Shown: positions 1 to 12,240, numbered from the stretch's first letter. The stretch is 64,000 bases of DNA from Favolaschia claudopus (GCA_037176885.1 JAWWNJ010000037.1:496001-560000), one strand, 5' to 3'. Numbers and translations are program-made. Notes: generated by a model from the letters alone, not told the origin.

Positions 1-1644
1 AATCATCGTCCTTCCGCCGCACGCGGCACACCAAGCGCGCACACCGTGGATCGGCGCGTAATGGCACACCGTTGAAGCGTGATATAGCCGTCTCCAAATC
101 AGCTTCCGTCTCGTAATTGACAAATGCGCAGCTCGACCGCGAGATGAGGAAGATTGAGAGCACACCGTTACGATTCCGTTCGCCTGTTTCGCTCCCTCCA
201 TCGCCGGATGCGCCGCTGCTACTGCTGCCGGAGGCTCCGTTATCCTCTAGAGGCCGAGTGAAGAATCTCCATAGCTCGTCGTGTACTGCGTCGCTAGGGA
301 CGTTCCCCGCCCACATGACCCAGTCGGAACGGTGCGCGGGAGGATTGGGATGATAAGGGCGCCGCACCATCGACCGGTCGCGGGCGCCAGGCTGAGCGGG
401 CGACGCTGCTGAGGAAGACGACGGCGTTGGTGCACGAGCAGCGTTGGAGGGAGATGCGGGATGCGAAGGCCCTGCTGATTCACCGCCGCCGTACTCGCCG
501 CCATCGGCCTGCTGTTGAGCTGGAGCGTTTTGTGGGTAGAATGGGTATGCGGAGGTGCTGCTGCCCTCATACTGCGGTGTGAGCCTTGAAGGGACGTACC
601 ACCAGGTGCCCCCCTCGCCCTCCTGCGCGCCTGGAGAGTGGTGTTGATGCGTATACTGTGAGTACGAGTTCCCCCCCGGATAGACATGTTGTTGATGCTG
701 AAACATGGGTGGCGGAGGCGAGAAGGACGGGGATTGCTGTGGATACGGCGGGTAGGCGGGGGACATGGGGGAGGGGTAGCGAAAGGACTGGGTGAAGACG
801 GGGGAGGGTTGTTGGGGAGATGGAGAGGCTTGGGACTGTGGTGGGGAGTACTGAGATGGGTCTGCCTGGTACTGAGGATATGACGCGATGGTGGGGTATC
901 CCGCGTGTATTGATTGGGACTGGTCCGGGACATGAAACGTCGGCGGGTAGGGAAAGACATTTGGCGGGGTGTGAGCCATGTTTAGCGGGGGCTGGGGGGA
1001 CATCATGTATTGTCCCGGATAGCCTGAGCGGTGTGGGGGATATTGGACATTGGCGGTAGCGTAGAGAGGCGGTTGATATGGTGTGGGGGATTCGGGAGGA
1101 GGAATGAGGGAGGGATAGCCGGGGGTTTGTTGGCGGCGCTGCTGTGAGGCTTGGGATAGTTGGCGACGGGTTGAGCTCCCGCCCGGACGCGTTTGGTCAG
1201 TCCCCCCGCGCCCATGACCTGACATGAAGGCGTCCCCAGCACTAGAATGAGCTTTCAAACCCGATTCTGTCCCGCTCGGCGTTGGCGTGAATGCATAAAC
1301 GGCTGGCAAAAAGTGGTCAGACATTACAGCGAAAAAACCCACAATAAACGGGTAAAATAATGCAGACGCACAAGGGGGTCTAGGAGCACGATCAAGACGA
1401 TCCTCTACAACAAAAAGTAAGAAGGGGGCATAAAGAAAGGAACGAGGGTCAGGGCCAGCGAACAGACAGAAAAAAAGACAAGTTCTCGATTGATCGATTG
1501 CCGTCTTTAGACAGGCATTATCACGTGACCTCGAGATTCGAAGCGGGAAATAAATAGAATAAAGTGTTGGGGAAACGTACCATCCGCCAGCTGGTGAAAT
1601 AATGGCTTTGGAGTAAGCGTGGCGTCGTACGGTGGATCGGCCAT
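1..1644 (-). CDS. RRM protein of the fungal YTH/RRM type, 5' part (runs off left edge)
   Basis: Two exons are seen on the minus strand. Exon 1 (1644-1581) starts MADPPYDATL; the 278-nt intron has donor GTACGT and acceptor TTTTTGCCAG with a CTGAC branch site. Exon 2 runs from 1302 past base 1 without a stop. The first ~320 residues are rich in Pro, Gln, Tyr and Ser. Then come 'MVRRPYHPNPPAHRSDW' and an RRM with RNP2-like 'VMWAGNVPSD' and RNP1-like 'SSCAFVNYE', ending in 'RCARLVCRVRRKDDD' at the window edge. From family knowledge, this RRM context is that of fungal YTH-domain (m6A reader) proteins; the YTH domain itself would lie outside the window, so that assignment is inference. A Ser/Gly-rich insert of about 25 residues sits inside the RRM. 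An alternative first ATG is at 1324. Confidence 0.7.
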
Positions 1645-1907
1645 AGTGGGAATGGTAACTTTGGGAGAAACCATTGCAAGAGGAGAGGCCGAATTCGGCG
1701 ACTTTGTTGTTGCGTTCGAACGAGAAATTGCTAAGTAGTGAAGATGAATGCAGAGTCGAGCACTGTGGCTCGATGATCATGCGGAACGGAAGGTGAGTCT
1801 CAATGAGAACCTAGTTTTGTAGGAGTTGTCGGTCGTGCGTCATAGTCAGTCACGCGATCTGACATCATCCAGCATCTTCTCGATGCGCGGAGCGCGACAC
1901 TCTCGAT

Positions 1908-3075
1908 TTATTTCGCGGGGGCGCCAAAGGACTGGCCGGGTACTCCCACCGACGCAAGCCAAGCATTGAATTTGTCAAATACTCGGGTGAAGTAAATGGC
2001 GGGATCGTGTACATTCAAGCAAGAGCTTGAAGAATGTTCTCGCCCAAGACAAGATTTCCAGCAAAGGTGCCGCAGAGAAGTGGTAATACATACCAGATGA
2101 GAGAGGAAAACCGTCAGAAACCACATCATGAATCCCCGTAATAAATTAGTTGGTGGAAGCAGTTGGCGAAGAAAATTAGGAAACGCGTTGGTCAGGCGAG
2201 CCTCCAGCTCCAAGATTTCTTGAAAGCTACCCTAGTCAAACATGTTGCTTTGCGAGCTTCAACGTTCACAACACTAGTGTTGCCAGTTCACAAGCATACG
2301 CAATAACTCCGCCGACTCGCACGTCAAGTGGAGACACATAATCAAATAAAGTCCGTATGTCGTGGTTTTCGGAGTTCAAGGTGCAAGCAAGCGACGGCGA
2401 TCATTAGACAGACCCAGACCCTCCAAGATAGCGGCAGGCCCCAGTGGACTGATGTACAGTGCCGCACATTCATTCGCAATATCATCGTATTGTAAACCCC
2501 AAATCTGGACGATTGAACCCTGGAGAATGGCGCGAATCGAATAAGTACTCTATAAATGGAAAGACCAGATAAGATATAATGCCGCCGACGTCATCGACTC
2601 GGCCGGGTTGGCCGTTAATTGCGAGAGTCTAGAAGGGCATCCCAAGTTTCAAAAATGGAGCCAGATATATTTGTGCGCTTACCAAACTCCAGGTCTCTTC
2701 CATGATAATCGAGAAGGTCCGCTCTGTTCTTTGGCGGGGAAAGGCCTGAGTGAACGGCAGGTCAGAATTCATTCAGAAACTGAGAATGAAGTGCCAAGCA
2801 AATGGGAAAAGTTAAGAAAAAAGGTCGTTCTCAGCAAGTTCTCAGCCAAGATGAGATAAGGGGAATGAAAAGAAAGAAACGAGATAAACGAATCCGATAT
2901 ATGCGTAGGACTCACCATAATTTCAGATTACGCTACCCAACGCGGTACAGGTGCAGCGCTTCAAGCGAACTCGAAGATGACGGGCCCGAGTATGGTGCTA
3001 TCGAACGATTGAAGACGCGTTGGAGTCGCTCTAGATCCATCAAAGTCGCGCCCGTTACACACACTAGAACAAGGT
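1908..3075 (-). CDS. Unidentified exon fragments
   Basis: Several exon-like blocks lie on the minus strand with plausible splice sites. They are: an ATG at about 3041 giving 'MDLERLQRVFNRSIAPYSGP' and then 'LEALHLYR', which resembles the start of an LYR-motif mitochondrial protein; a block 'TFSIIMEETWSL' before a GTAAGC donor near 2690; a block 'STYSIRAILQGSIVQIWGL' after an ATTTATAG acceptor near 2550; and a hydrophobic block 2213-1908 ending 'VPGQSFGAPAK' stop. I could not join these into one open frame: a stop follows the LYR-like motif. I do not recognise the product. It may be a diverged small gene, two genes or a decayed one. Confidence 0.2.
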
Positions 3076-3079
3076 AAAA

Positions 3080-3988
3080 AGCTTTCAAAACGTGCTGACT
3101 CACTCAGAACATGGATTCTCTGTTCTCCTTGTTCCTCTTTAAGCTGTGCGCAATTCGTTGAGCAGCGGAACTAGCGCGTGTCTATGAATGCAAGGAAGAG
3201 GCGGCTTGTGGCTTGAAGGGGGAAGAGACCGTCGAGGTCGAAAGCAAAGAGGGCAGGCGATTATCATTCGGTGATCGTGTCATGTCATGACGCGTCGGCC
3301 CAAAATGGCAATATCTTCAGCTCGCTGCTCGAATAAATACTTACAAATGTACGTCCTCTAATTCAATCCACCAAGCTTGGTGGATTGATGGGCTGAGCTG
3401 CTACGGAACATGCATGCGTTGAGTTTATTTTGATTCCGTTTCTTGTGAACTCCGGGGTTGTGGGATTCGTGGGAAGCGCACAATTATTTTGCAATTATTG
3501 CCTGATCGGGTTTGGATTGGGTCACAGTCTCCAGACTCCATCTCTTCAGCTCCTTCACTCACTACAGGCCCTGTATTGAGTGTAGTACAGGGTTGGCTCG
3601 GCCTTCCATCACTGCAAAAGTTATCAATTTCTTGCTCGTCTACGGTCAAGCAATATTTGTTCGTCAATCCGATCCTTGGAAGCCTTCAGTCGGAAATCGC
3701 TGCCGGACCTTCCACCCAGCTGGCGTGGGGGTCTGTAATCTTTCCTGAAGTTTCCGCTGTCGCGAGTGCGCGGAAATTGTAATTTCAAGAAACTACGGAT
3801 CCCGAATTTTTACAGAGTAGAATTGAGAGAGACAAAGATGCGTATTCGAATTCTGGCTACATTGATCGTGTTTTTCGAATCAAAAAGATAACAACTGGTT
3901 GAGAGCAACCACATAGGCAGTCTGCCCGCCGTCCATCTCGTATATCTTCAGCTGCGGGGCAAACTTGAGTCGGAGCGAAACCATGTAC
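3080..3988. other. Intergenic, no gene seen
   Basis: About 0.9 kb. Both strands carry only short ORFs without splice support or recognisable motifs. The right end is the 3' flank of C2H2 gene A and the outer boundary of the left inverted arm. Confidence 0.5.
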
Positions 3989-5546
3989 CTAGGCTGACCG
4001 AGAGGAGCCATCCTCAGGCCTGTCCTGACGAGAAGCGCGGGAAGGTCTCGAGGATTCTTCTCCTTCGGGGCCTTCAGCGTCCTCAGGCGCAGTCGATTTA
4101 TTCTTACGGCGCCCTCCCGACTGACCGAGCGCAGTGACATTCGTGCCCACCCAGCGCACATTGAAAGCCGCCCGACTCGTCGAATCCGGCGGCGGGACCG
4201 GGTGCTCCTCCACAATGGGCTCCGCGAATCTGATCTCGACCGGCGCTGGCGGAGGCGGTGGGGGAGGTCTGTAGAAATGTCTATTATAATGCCGTCGGGC
4301 GTTTGATCGCACATTGAATACGCTTTTGCAACCCGGGTAGCGGCAGCCGTATGCTAAATGATGAGTTAGGATGTAGTCGCTCCGAAGAAGAGGGATTACA
4401 GACGACGAATGCCGGTGTGGATGTTCATGTGCGTCTCCAGCCCGTGTCGCCTGATGAAAGCATATGAGTCGGAAATTTTGTTGTGTATATGCTCACCTAG
4501 GAAACTCCTTGTGACAAATCTGGCAAGGGTGCTGCGTAGACAGTTCGACGGTTGGCTCGGTCAACATTCCAAGGAGCCCTTACCATTTTTACCGATCTCG
4601 ATCGACGTCTTCGCATTGCACGCTCCTGTGTGAGCTGTTCACGGGAGGGGATTGTTTCGATGACGAGGGGAGAGCTGCGGTCGATAGGGAGCCTCGACGT
4701 CGAGGCCGACGAGGTCGAGGGGTCTGAACTCCATTGACTGACATCCGCGTTCCTCGACTGGGATTGGCTGTCATGACCCAAAATAAATCGAGTGAAGGAA
4801 AACAAAGGGGGGGTTTACGCACATGGATGGATCGACGGCGTAGTGTGGAAAGTACCCGCTGTCATCATCATCTTCGTCGTCACTGCTAGAGAACCCATCA
4901 AGATAATCGTCGAGGTGAAACTGGCTCTGAGCACTGGCGGTCGACGATGTAGAAGCAAAGTCAGGATTTGAAGAAGAGGCGCCTGGGGGCAGATAAAGGG
5001 AGGATGGCGGTGTGCGGTATGATTCAGGCGACGAGTACCAAGGTGCAGATGGGTCGATTGAGCCGGATTCAGTCTCCGGAGTTGCGGACGGAGGATAAAA
5101 CCCGTCGCTAGGCATCCGCGGGGGAGGATACGAGAATTGTGCTTCATAGGGCACAAAATCTCGAGAATGTGGAGGGGCGCCTGATAAACGAGGAATTGAC
5201 GATGGGGACCAATGAGAGGAAATTTGAGGTGGGGGAAAGGAAAGGAACTCGATTGGCGTGGAATTAGGTTCCGAAAATGAGTGAAAACTTCCAGACGGAA
5301 GCGAAGGGGGAGGAAAGGAAAAGCTTGATGCTGACGGTGAATCCGGTGGTGGTATCGAAGTAGGAGCTGGCGTTGATGGTACTGTGCGCAAATCAGTCTT
5401 GCTGGAAGCGAAGATAGTCGGGCAGGTGAAGATGGCGCAGGCGTACTGGATGGGATCGTCGCCTCAGGAAAAGGGCCGGACGGCGACTCGCTCCGGCTGC
5501 GTTGGCGGGTCCTGCGCTTGTACTGTTTTTTGCCTTTGCTATACAT
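3989..5546 (-). CDS. C2H2 zinc-finger protein A
   Basis: Six exons (5546-5447, 5381-4823, 4767-4584, 4531-4497, 4450-4404, 4353-3989) sum to 1290 nt, 429 aa. The N-terminus is basic (MYSKGKKQYKRR). A long Pro/Ser/Tyr-rich region follows, then an acidic patch 'FSSSDDEDDDDSGYF', the conserved 'VIETIPSREQL', a basic stretch, and two C2H2 fingers. Finger 1 (C-x2-C-x12-H-x3-H, 'HPCQICHKEFPR') is split by an intron; finger 2 (C-x4-C-x12-H-x3-H) includes 'YGCRYPGC'. The tail carries 'EIRFAEPIVEE' and 'AAFNVRWVG'. The donor between fingers is the weak GTCTGT. It is probably a nuclear DNA-binding protein; its targets are unknown. It is a paralogue of genes B and C in this window. Confidence 0.85.
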
Positions 5547-5629
5547 CTACGGTGGCTTAAGCTGCGATGATATGAGATCCCCAGGCAGGTCGAAGTTTCA
5601 GCTTGGAGTGCGCTGGCAGGGTTGTATGA

Positions 5630-6641
5630 TTACGTGAGAATATGGTGGAAACATCGACTTTGAAAACTGAGGAACGAATGCCTGAGCGTTTGGTGCAGAA
5701 GTTCAGGTGATATGTATGTCTTGTAGGTTTGCATGGCGTCCTTGACATATTTCTTGAGTGAAATCTTCCCGGAAAATTGCTGACTAGACCTAGAACATTG
5801 CATTCTGAGCAGGGAATTTTCAGACTTTGAAGGCAGTAGATCGCGAAGACAGCCAGCCAGCTCAAACAGCGACGAAAGAACAAAAACCGTCGTGGCTCCG
5901 ATAAATGCGGTAAAATTCGGTTGTATTGATAACATGGACGATCCTGGTTTAGAGCCAAAAACGGATCCGTCCGTCGCGCCATGGTTGCATAGGAACTTGA
6001 TGCCACGAGTCATTACCTCTCAGGGAAGCCCGGCGAGAAATTGAGGAGTTTTCCCTGGCGATATTGTGGCGATACAATGCTGGAGCGGAAGGAATGGAAG
6101 ATGTAGCAAGATTTCAGCGGCACCCATATGCGAAACCTTGGGAATGAGAGGCTAAAAGCCAATGGGGATGCCACACAGCTGAATAGCCCGTCCATCCTTC
6201 ACTTCTTGACTACCACCGCACTACTTTCATGCCCTTGAAAGCATGCCAGGAGACAGGATATAACCCCACGTCGTGTCTCGAGTACACACGACTCTGCGAG
6301 CCGTGTCATCGTTCCTTCCTCAAAATGCGAGGAAGAAAAAGGACCTTGCGCCACAGCAGAAACGACCGCCGCTGACTGTATTTGCCACAGAAGACCTCGG
6401 GTGCGAGCGACCGGGAAAGTAGATGATAGAATGAAGCGAAGTGGCCACGATCCAGACGAATGCGCCCGGCGTGTTTTGTGCACGACCACCCCAATCTCCC
6501 CCAAGGTCTTGCTTCTGCGTCTACACCACTGCAAACGGCGTTCTGATAGCATCTCACAGCGTAGGTTGACGTCGGGAGCCGGGTTTTGTGTAGTCGCGAG
6601 GAGCGTTGTTGAGGTTTGTTCCAAGTTTTGAAGTCACTCAT
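5630..6641 (-). other. ORF X, left copy (decayed, unidentified)
   Basis: An ATG at 6641 opens 'MSDFKTWNKPQQ', which matches 'MSDFKAWNKPQQ' at 59605 in the right arm for about 30 codons, after which the copies drift and change frame. Further along the same strand, 6013-5630 has an open frame with 'TDGSVFGSKPGSSMLSIQP' and a hydrophobic stretch; the right copy has the same text with stops. The mix of conserved and broken frames suggests a gene that decayed in one or both arms. No family is recognised. Confidence 0.3.
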
Positions 6642-7399
6642 CAGTGCTCACGGTTATAGGACTTCAGGGTCGGACTCTGATTCAGACGTCGCCGACGAGG
6701 CTGAGATCGCCTTCATCATCATCGTTGATGGCCACGCTCAACGGTCTCCTCCTCCCGCGCTAGGTGGCGAGAACGAGAGAGCTCCGTTGCCAACCTTCAC
6801 CAAGGACGACACAGGGCATCGCGGATGCCACCATGGACGGTCACCATAGTACAGACAGCTTCAAATCGAAATATTCAGCGTCACACCCGGAGAGGGTGGC
6901 CCACAATGAGCTGATTTGGAGCAGAGATCAAACTAGATCTCAGCGTGCGTGCGGTGGTATACGTGTCTTGAGTCACCGATATTCAGCCCAGCGAGGGACA
7001 GGGACCACAGAAAAGTACGTCAATCGCGTCTTTCTCAGAAAGAATGACTCAGTCTGTGGACCACAACCGTTGTGGTTTGGGATGTAGCTCAGCTTCCATC
7101 CGCGTCCACACAGAGACATTCGCTCCTAGAGGGCTTCAAGTTGGAATGGTCAGTTAACTCGCCCTCTGCCACTATTTCGTCCCGGAACCTTCGCCACGTC
7201 GGTTCGTGATCTATTCGTTAGGTGAGGCAGACCGGATCCAGTATGGAAGGTGCGCGAATCCTATAATCTCAGAAGGGAAATAAGTCACTTATTCCATGAA
7301 TGCTCGTCGAAGACCTCCGTGCCGCGGCAAACCAATCGTCAAAAAGGCAGCACAAAAATATTGGAATCAGAATTTTTCCATGGGGCCGAAGGATGCTGA

Positions 7400-9039
7400 A
7401 TTGCCGTGAAATTGACAGCTCGTCGTTCTCGTGCGTCTCCAGGAGGACCTTGGTGTAATCCGTATAAGTATTGGGCCGGAAGACATATACACGGCGGACA
7501 TCGCCAATATGAAAGGTATGCATTGTCGACCTCCTCCCTCCAAATAAGGCTCAATGCTGCAACTGTCATAGATGCTGCGTTGACAGTTCCTGCTGTCCGC
7601 AATGTCCAGTCCAGCCTGGCCCATATTCATTACAGCCTGCATGTATGCTACACGCGTCAGCGACTTTGCGGGTCGTTGAATGTAAGTAAATCGATATTTG
7701 TGCTCACCTCGATGCCCGGGGAGTCAGGAAGAATGACAATGCTCTTTCATGCAGCTGCAACAGACTAGGCCTCACCAGCGATCTCGGTCTGAATAGTCGA
7801 CTGCATCTTGTGGCAAGGTCAATGCGGTAAAAACTTTCCTGAAATTCATCGACGAACAGGACACTCTACCGCCACCCAGATTGCGTATTCTTCGGTCCGC
7901 CTCTTTGGTGGCCTTGAAGACTCCGTCGATCCTGTGGCCGGTGCAGGTACTATTCTCTGTCGCTGCGGCGGGATTTGTTCAAGGCAGCACCTGAACCTAC
8001 TGGTGGCTGGGGCATACACACGTACCGTCGCGTGTTGCCAGCCCTATGCGTGCTCATGTGGATCACTGGCTACTCCTCTCGAGCATCGAGTATGTTCCGG
8101 CGTGCGTGTAATTTTTTGTGGAGACGAACAATCGGCGATCATCGCAGACGCTCCGAAGTTGGCAGGAAGGTTCAATGCATACGGCGTCCTCGAGATGTCT
8201 TTCGAAAACTGGGCTGCTGACTGAGCGATATTCAGCCGGTCGTTTCAGGGACGAAGTGCTGCCCAGATCGAGGAAGAAGGTAGCGGGTGGAGTGTCGTCC
8301 TCGGCTTTCTGCTATGTGTTTCAAATTAACGGCGAGGGCGCAGAGGCGCGAATAGAGCCAGGAACGATAGTTCGCGGGGGTGTTGAGGTGGAGTTCCATC
8401 GACGGGGGAGCCAGAGTGGGTGAAGGACAGGACCAAAGTTCCACACACAAACCCTCTTGGACCAAACCTCGATATTGGTCTTTCAGCTCAGCCTCACCAC
8501 CACCCATACTGAAGCAATATACGATGCATTGGCTGGCTAGATTCGCCACGGAAGCATACCCAACTCTATCCAACGTTCTACCTCGCATATTCCACTGTAC
8601 AATTTTGCCACACCGACTTGTTCGACGAGCTACGGAGTTCATCCGACCATGCCACTTCCATGCGACCTATCGACCTCGTCTCGACGGTATTGTGCTGGCG
8701 TGGCCTCACCCAACAGCCTGGCTGACCGTGATGGCTTTCGGAGAGAGCGCCGGAGACCAGTTGGGCGACAACAGGAAGTCACGTCAAGTTTTAAAGCGGA
8801 GCTGGACTCGAGCCAATGAATCCATCGTCATTCTGGCAAATTTTGCCAAGAAGTGGGATGTACAGCGACTGGAAGGTCGAGGCTGCGTTTTTAGGCTTTT
8901 CCGGGCATCCTCCGATAGTTTGGTAGAGTATGTCTCAGATAATAAAGACGATTTGCTGTTAACAGTATCCTTCTTGTATATAGGATGCATCCGCTGCTTC
9001 ATCTGTATCGAGATCCATGAGCGTAAGGTCTTGAGATGA
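7400..9039 (+). other. Segment Z, left copy (multi-exon remnant, unidentified)
   Basis: Blocks shared with the right arm (58836-57379, minus) read best on this strand: 'LVVLVRLQEDLGVIRI' before a GTATGC donor, 'AVKTFLKFIDEQDTLPP', 'GIHTYRRVLPALCVLMWIT' after a TTCAAG acceptor, and 'KQYTMHWLARFATE' with 'NVLPRIF'. The copies have different frameshifts; for example the right copy has TGA where the left has CGA after the 'MWIT' motif. The opposite strand also keeps long open frames here, so the coding strand is inferred from shared splice-like borders. No family is recognised. Confidence 0.3.
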
Positions 9040-9560
9040 GACGTACGCCTTCAATTGCCCGGCCTGTCTATCATAACGTCTAAAGCTTTTGGACAGTGGC
9101 GAGGAAACATTTGGAATGATGTGTGACCCCCGGTATACTCGCAGTGATTTGACGGATTGTGAAAGCGTTTGGGGCGGATTTATGCTGTCGGGGGCTCGAT
9201 AGAGCCTGGGAGGTAAGTATGTGTGCGTACCGCTCATGAACCAGATGAAATGTAGGCTGACGTTCAGTCTCAGGTATGTGGCCGCAGACCGTGGACGAAA
9301 TCCGTCTCCGCTCCTCGAATGCAGCCAGATTAAACGCTCGTGTCGACTTCCTACCTGTGAATCATCAAGACGCTCGCCTGCTACCCAGGTAAGGAAAGCT
9401 GACCCTCTTACCGAATGTTCCTCCCCACGTCTTAGTACGCTCACCAAGCCCGAACCCCAAACTTATGAATCCTCTATGTTGTCGAGGGATTCCTTTTCGC
9501 GGGATGAAAGCTGGTATCTAAGTTCCAAGTCGTCCAGGGATGGAAAGCGAATGGTCGCAT
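8959..9560 (-). CDS. ORF W, left copy (unidentified, conserved between arms)
   Basis: Starts at an ATG at 9560 shared with the right copy (56663). Conserved blocks include 'YQLSSRE', 'RSGDGFRPRSAATYLRL', 'HTYLPPRLYRAPDSINPP', 'SFRRYDRQAGQLKAYVSSQ' and the C-terminus 'DLDTDEAADASYIQE' before the stop at 8959. The 3' half (from about 9447) is open here, but the right copy has one extra A at about 57063 that shifts frame. Near the 5' end the left copy has about 10 extra bases. The gene lies divergent to segment V, with about 130 bp between them. The function is unknown. Confidence 0.35.
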
Positions 9561-9693
9561 GTATATGGGTTGCTGCTTGTCTGATTTGTTACGGTCGTTG
9601 GGTCGTTAAAATAGCAGTGCTGTAGGGCTCCCCGCCTCTACCCGACCAGCGCCGCTCTCTGGTCCTGTGTTTGTTGCCTGAATAGCGATAAAA

Positions 9694-10244
9694 GTGCGGT
9701 GTGATCATTTGTTTGTTCTTCCTATCACAACACTCATCCTCCTTCAGCTCCGTATATCCTCCCAGGTGCTCTGCGCGCTGAACCAGTGCTTCCCGCGTTT
9801 CCCCGCGTGGCTGGATTCCAGCAGCTTTGGATTAATCCAATCGCGACCAGCGCTGGCTAGTCTGGGAACATACCCATACTTGCCCCCCAAGGCAGCGGGC
9901 ATACCAACTGCGCGGCGGTGTCTGAGCAGGATATCAGGACGTCTGGGGCAGATTCATGGCGTTGCAGAGGATTTACTGCCTTTATTGCCGCGTGCAAGGT
10001 GCCCTTACATCAGTCGTCGTTGATCTGGAGCTTACACCTGATTTACAGCCTTTCATAACAAACCTCTGGGTCTCGCGATGTTACGAACTCGCGGATGGAC
10101 GAAGACACTTGTCGCTGAAGAGGAGGGGACGATGTCGCGGATTCGAGAGGTCACGGTCGTCGTGAGTAAGATCGTTGGGCTGTTGCTCGATTTGCCGCTT
10201 TGACCCCGCAAAACCATCAGTAAACGACCGAAATCCATGGCCAA
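9694..10244 (+). other. Segment V, left copy
   Basis: Opens 'MRCDHLFVLPITTLILLQL', a hydrophobic, signal-peptide-like stretch followed by 'SSQVLCALNQCFPRFPA'. The right arm (56540 downwards, minus) keeps the same text with a few changes. Downstream, 'RRCLSRISGRL' is shared by both copies. The opposite strand shares 'NSPTILLTTT' near 10150. It may be the start of a secreted or membrane protein, but no complete gene could be built. Confidence 0.25.
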
Positions 10245-10739
10245 AAACTCACCCGGAGAGGCTGTTGTTTTTCCCCTCCCCCAATCTTCCTATTGCCTAG
10301 CCACTGAAAGTATCGGGCTACTGTTGTCCTCGCTCTTTTTATCGCCAACCCCGCGTGGAATACGGCCATACTTGAGGTGGTGTTGCGACGCTGGAGATCA
10401 AGTGGCCAGGTTAGAATTGGTCGCCGGCCAGAATGTCCCGAATCGCTGCTCCGAGCTGACGGATGTTCCAGCTGAAGGGGCGGTCTTTTGTCGTCGCGCG
10501 ACGTCCACGGCACGATTGTGAGCTGTCCTGGGTTTCTGTGAGGTGCGTGCTTTGCCTCCTGCACAATCCTTCGTCAGCTCATATACACGGATCTAGCGCC
10601 CACTCGACATTTGTTCGACGGCACCGTCGATATATACTCCCCCTCCTCTCCATCTTCTGGCAGTTGCAGAGGTTCCTCGTTTTGGAAAGCTTCAAGTTGT
10701 GTGGTTTTCCTATGCTGTCGTTGAGGGCTTGACTCAATG

Positions 10740-12160
10740 GGCAATCTGTGCGTAGTACGCACCTTTGGTTCCTCAGACTCAGTCCTCATCCCTTATTTCT
10801 CGGTCCCCGTCAAGCTGTCACTTGTTGGCGCGACTTGTCGCCAGTACATGGCCGCCAATCTGGATGGTCATGATGCACGTCTGCGAGGACGATCACACGA
10901 TCAGCTTCCGCCGTCTCTTGCCCCGTTTTCAGGTCTCCGAACTCACAAATCTCCCTTCAAAGACATTATCAAGTCCCCAATATTTTCGGTTTGAAGACCT
11001 CTCAGAGCCCGCGCGTCCGCCGTCGAAGCCGCCAACCTTGAAGCAGGTCAGCGCTCAACTTTCAATGCTTTCCAGTCGAGCTTGACAATCTTAACGCTCG
11101 CCGCACATCCACTCAAGATATCGCATGTCGAGCCCATCGCACAATTCGGACGTCCCGCTCCATCCAGAAGTCGGTTGCCGAGTGCTCCAGTCTCAAATTG
11201 CGAGGAATCACTCGCTTTGCCCTCCCCGTAACTTCTCGCCCTTTTTTGATCCAACTACGCAAGGATTGGCGGAATAATCGTCAAGTACTGTCCTTACATA
11301 CTCCCTCCTATGTACTTTGACCTGAGCTGGTACCATATCACAGCTGCGTTGCGGAATTGAAGTGTGCAGATCACAGAGTATGTCTGCACAGAGAGCTGAT
11401 GCCGTAATTTTCCTCTTCTCTTCCACCATCGCCCTCATACAGTGGAGATTTGGAATTCATTGAGTCGCTGGGAAAGCGCATACTCATACGAACTCTCAAA
11501 CGCTCTAGACGACCAACGCCGACTTCTTGCACACTTAGAAAGCTCGAGAAGCAAGGCTGGGCGCGAGCTGAATTCAAGTACAGAGTCTACTAGTAAGGCG
11601 CGCCTGCCCCTCGAAATCTCCGCAGGAATTCCGAGATACTCCGTACATTCGCATGCACATCCCGCCATGCCCCCATTGTTCTCCTCAAAGTCAGTCACCT
11701 GTGGTGTGCTTTCGACCCGTCGCGGCCAATCTGCGAATTCACGCATATCCGAACCGCGAGATTATTGTGAGAATTCGGTCGAGCTGGCGCGCTCTCTTCC
11801 TCTGATAATTTCCATACAAGAATCCGCAAGTCGGCGTGTCCAGTGATTCGTGAACGAGCATGCTGAGCAAGTGGTCAGTCTACAAGGGTGGAATTCTCTT
11901 TTGGGACGGGCACGAGAGGCGCGGTGGATGCTTCACGCTCTGTGAGACGACAGCACGGCAAAGAGGATCGCGGGCAGCTGCGGGCAGGGTGTTTTGATTT
12001 CGGTACAACTGTCGCCGCATCTTCCAGGCAGGCTTTCACTTCGTTCTCCCTCTTCCGACGCTTATGTGGGATTCCAGAGTTCCTTCATGGTTTTCCTTCA
12101 ACCTTTCAGACTGCGTACATACCCGTGAGCGTCGAGGAAAAGGCTGCTCTCGACGCGTAG
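10740..12160 (+). repeat. F-box module, copy 1
   Basis: About 0.5 kb of module sequence precedes an F-box gene remnant. The module half contains, on the minus strand, 'DILSGCAASVKIVK' and 'WKALKVE' (11254-11048). The same text, diverged, recurs at 13936-13727 ('DILRGYAANAEIVE') and in the right arm at 54408-54638 ('DILSGFAAAATLVK'). In all three copies it lies upstream of, and divergent to, F-box sequence. Confidence 0.6.
11442..12160 (+). pseudogene. F-box-like gene remnant, left arm
   Basis: Weak but clear similarity to the F-box gene at 14127: 'LSNALDDQRRLLAHLESS' (coiled coil), 'KARLPLEISAGIPRYSVH' (F-box helix) and 'CENSVELARSLPLIISIQ' appear in different frames, and later 'LFRRLCGIPEFLHGFPS'. 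The same pieces occur inverted at 54175-53494. Frame changes and missing segments indicate a decayed copy. Confidence 0.55.
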
Positions 12161-12240
12161 AGGACTGCAAGGGGCTGGGGGTCATGGCGAGCAACTCTTT
12201 GATGTGTACCCCGTTTCCGTCCTGAGTGGACATTCGGAAA

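Larger units (their letters stand above)
3989..12240. repeat. Left arm of large degenerate inverted duplication
   Basis: This arm matches bases ~53430-62307 in reverse orientation and in collinear order: C2H2 gene (3989-5546 against 60777-62307), ORF X (6641-5630 against 59602-60606), segment Z (7400-9039 against 58836-57379), ORF W (9560-8959 against 56663-57257), segment V (9694-10244 against 56540-55957), the divergent module (10740-11250 against 54944-54408) and an F-box remnant (11442-12160 against 54175-53494). Alignment was by eye: long blocks are clearly homologous but carry many substitutions and indels. The arms end close to the C2H2 stop codons on the outside and near 12.2 / 53.4 kb on the inside. 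Confidence 0.85.

Noticed and set aside
247..960. 237-codon minus-strand frame
   Set aside because: It lies one frame off the true RRM-protein reading frame (1302 to <1), is Pro/His/Arg-rich without motifs, and vanishes once the correct frame is followed.
2920..3041. LYR-motif mitochondrial protein gene
   Set aside because: Only the first ~30 residues resemble the family; a stop follows and no downstream exon continues the domain, so it is kept only as an unidentified fragment.
7400..9039. Mating-type B locus (STE3 pheromone receptor) in the arms
   Set aside because: The hydrophobic fragments do not form seven helices, no STE3 motif was found, and no small CaaX pheromone precursor was seen nearby.
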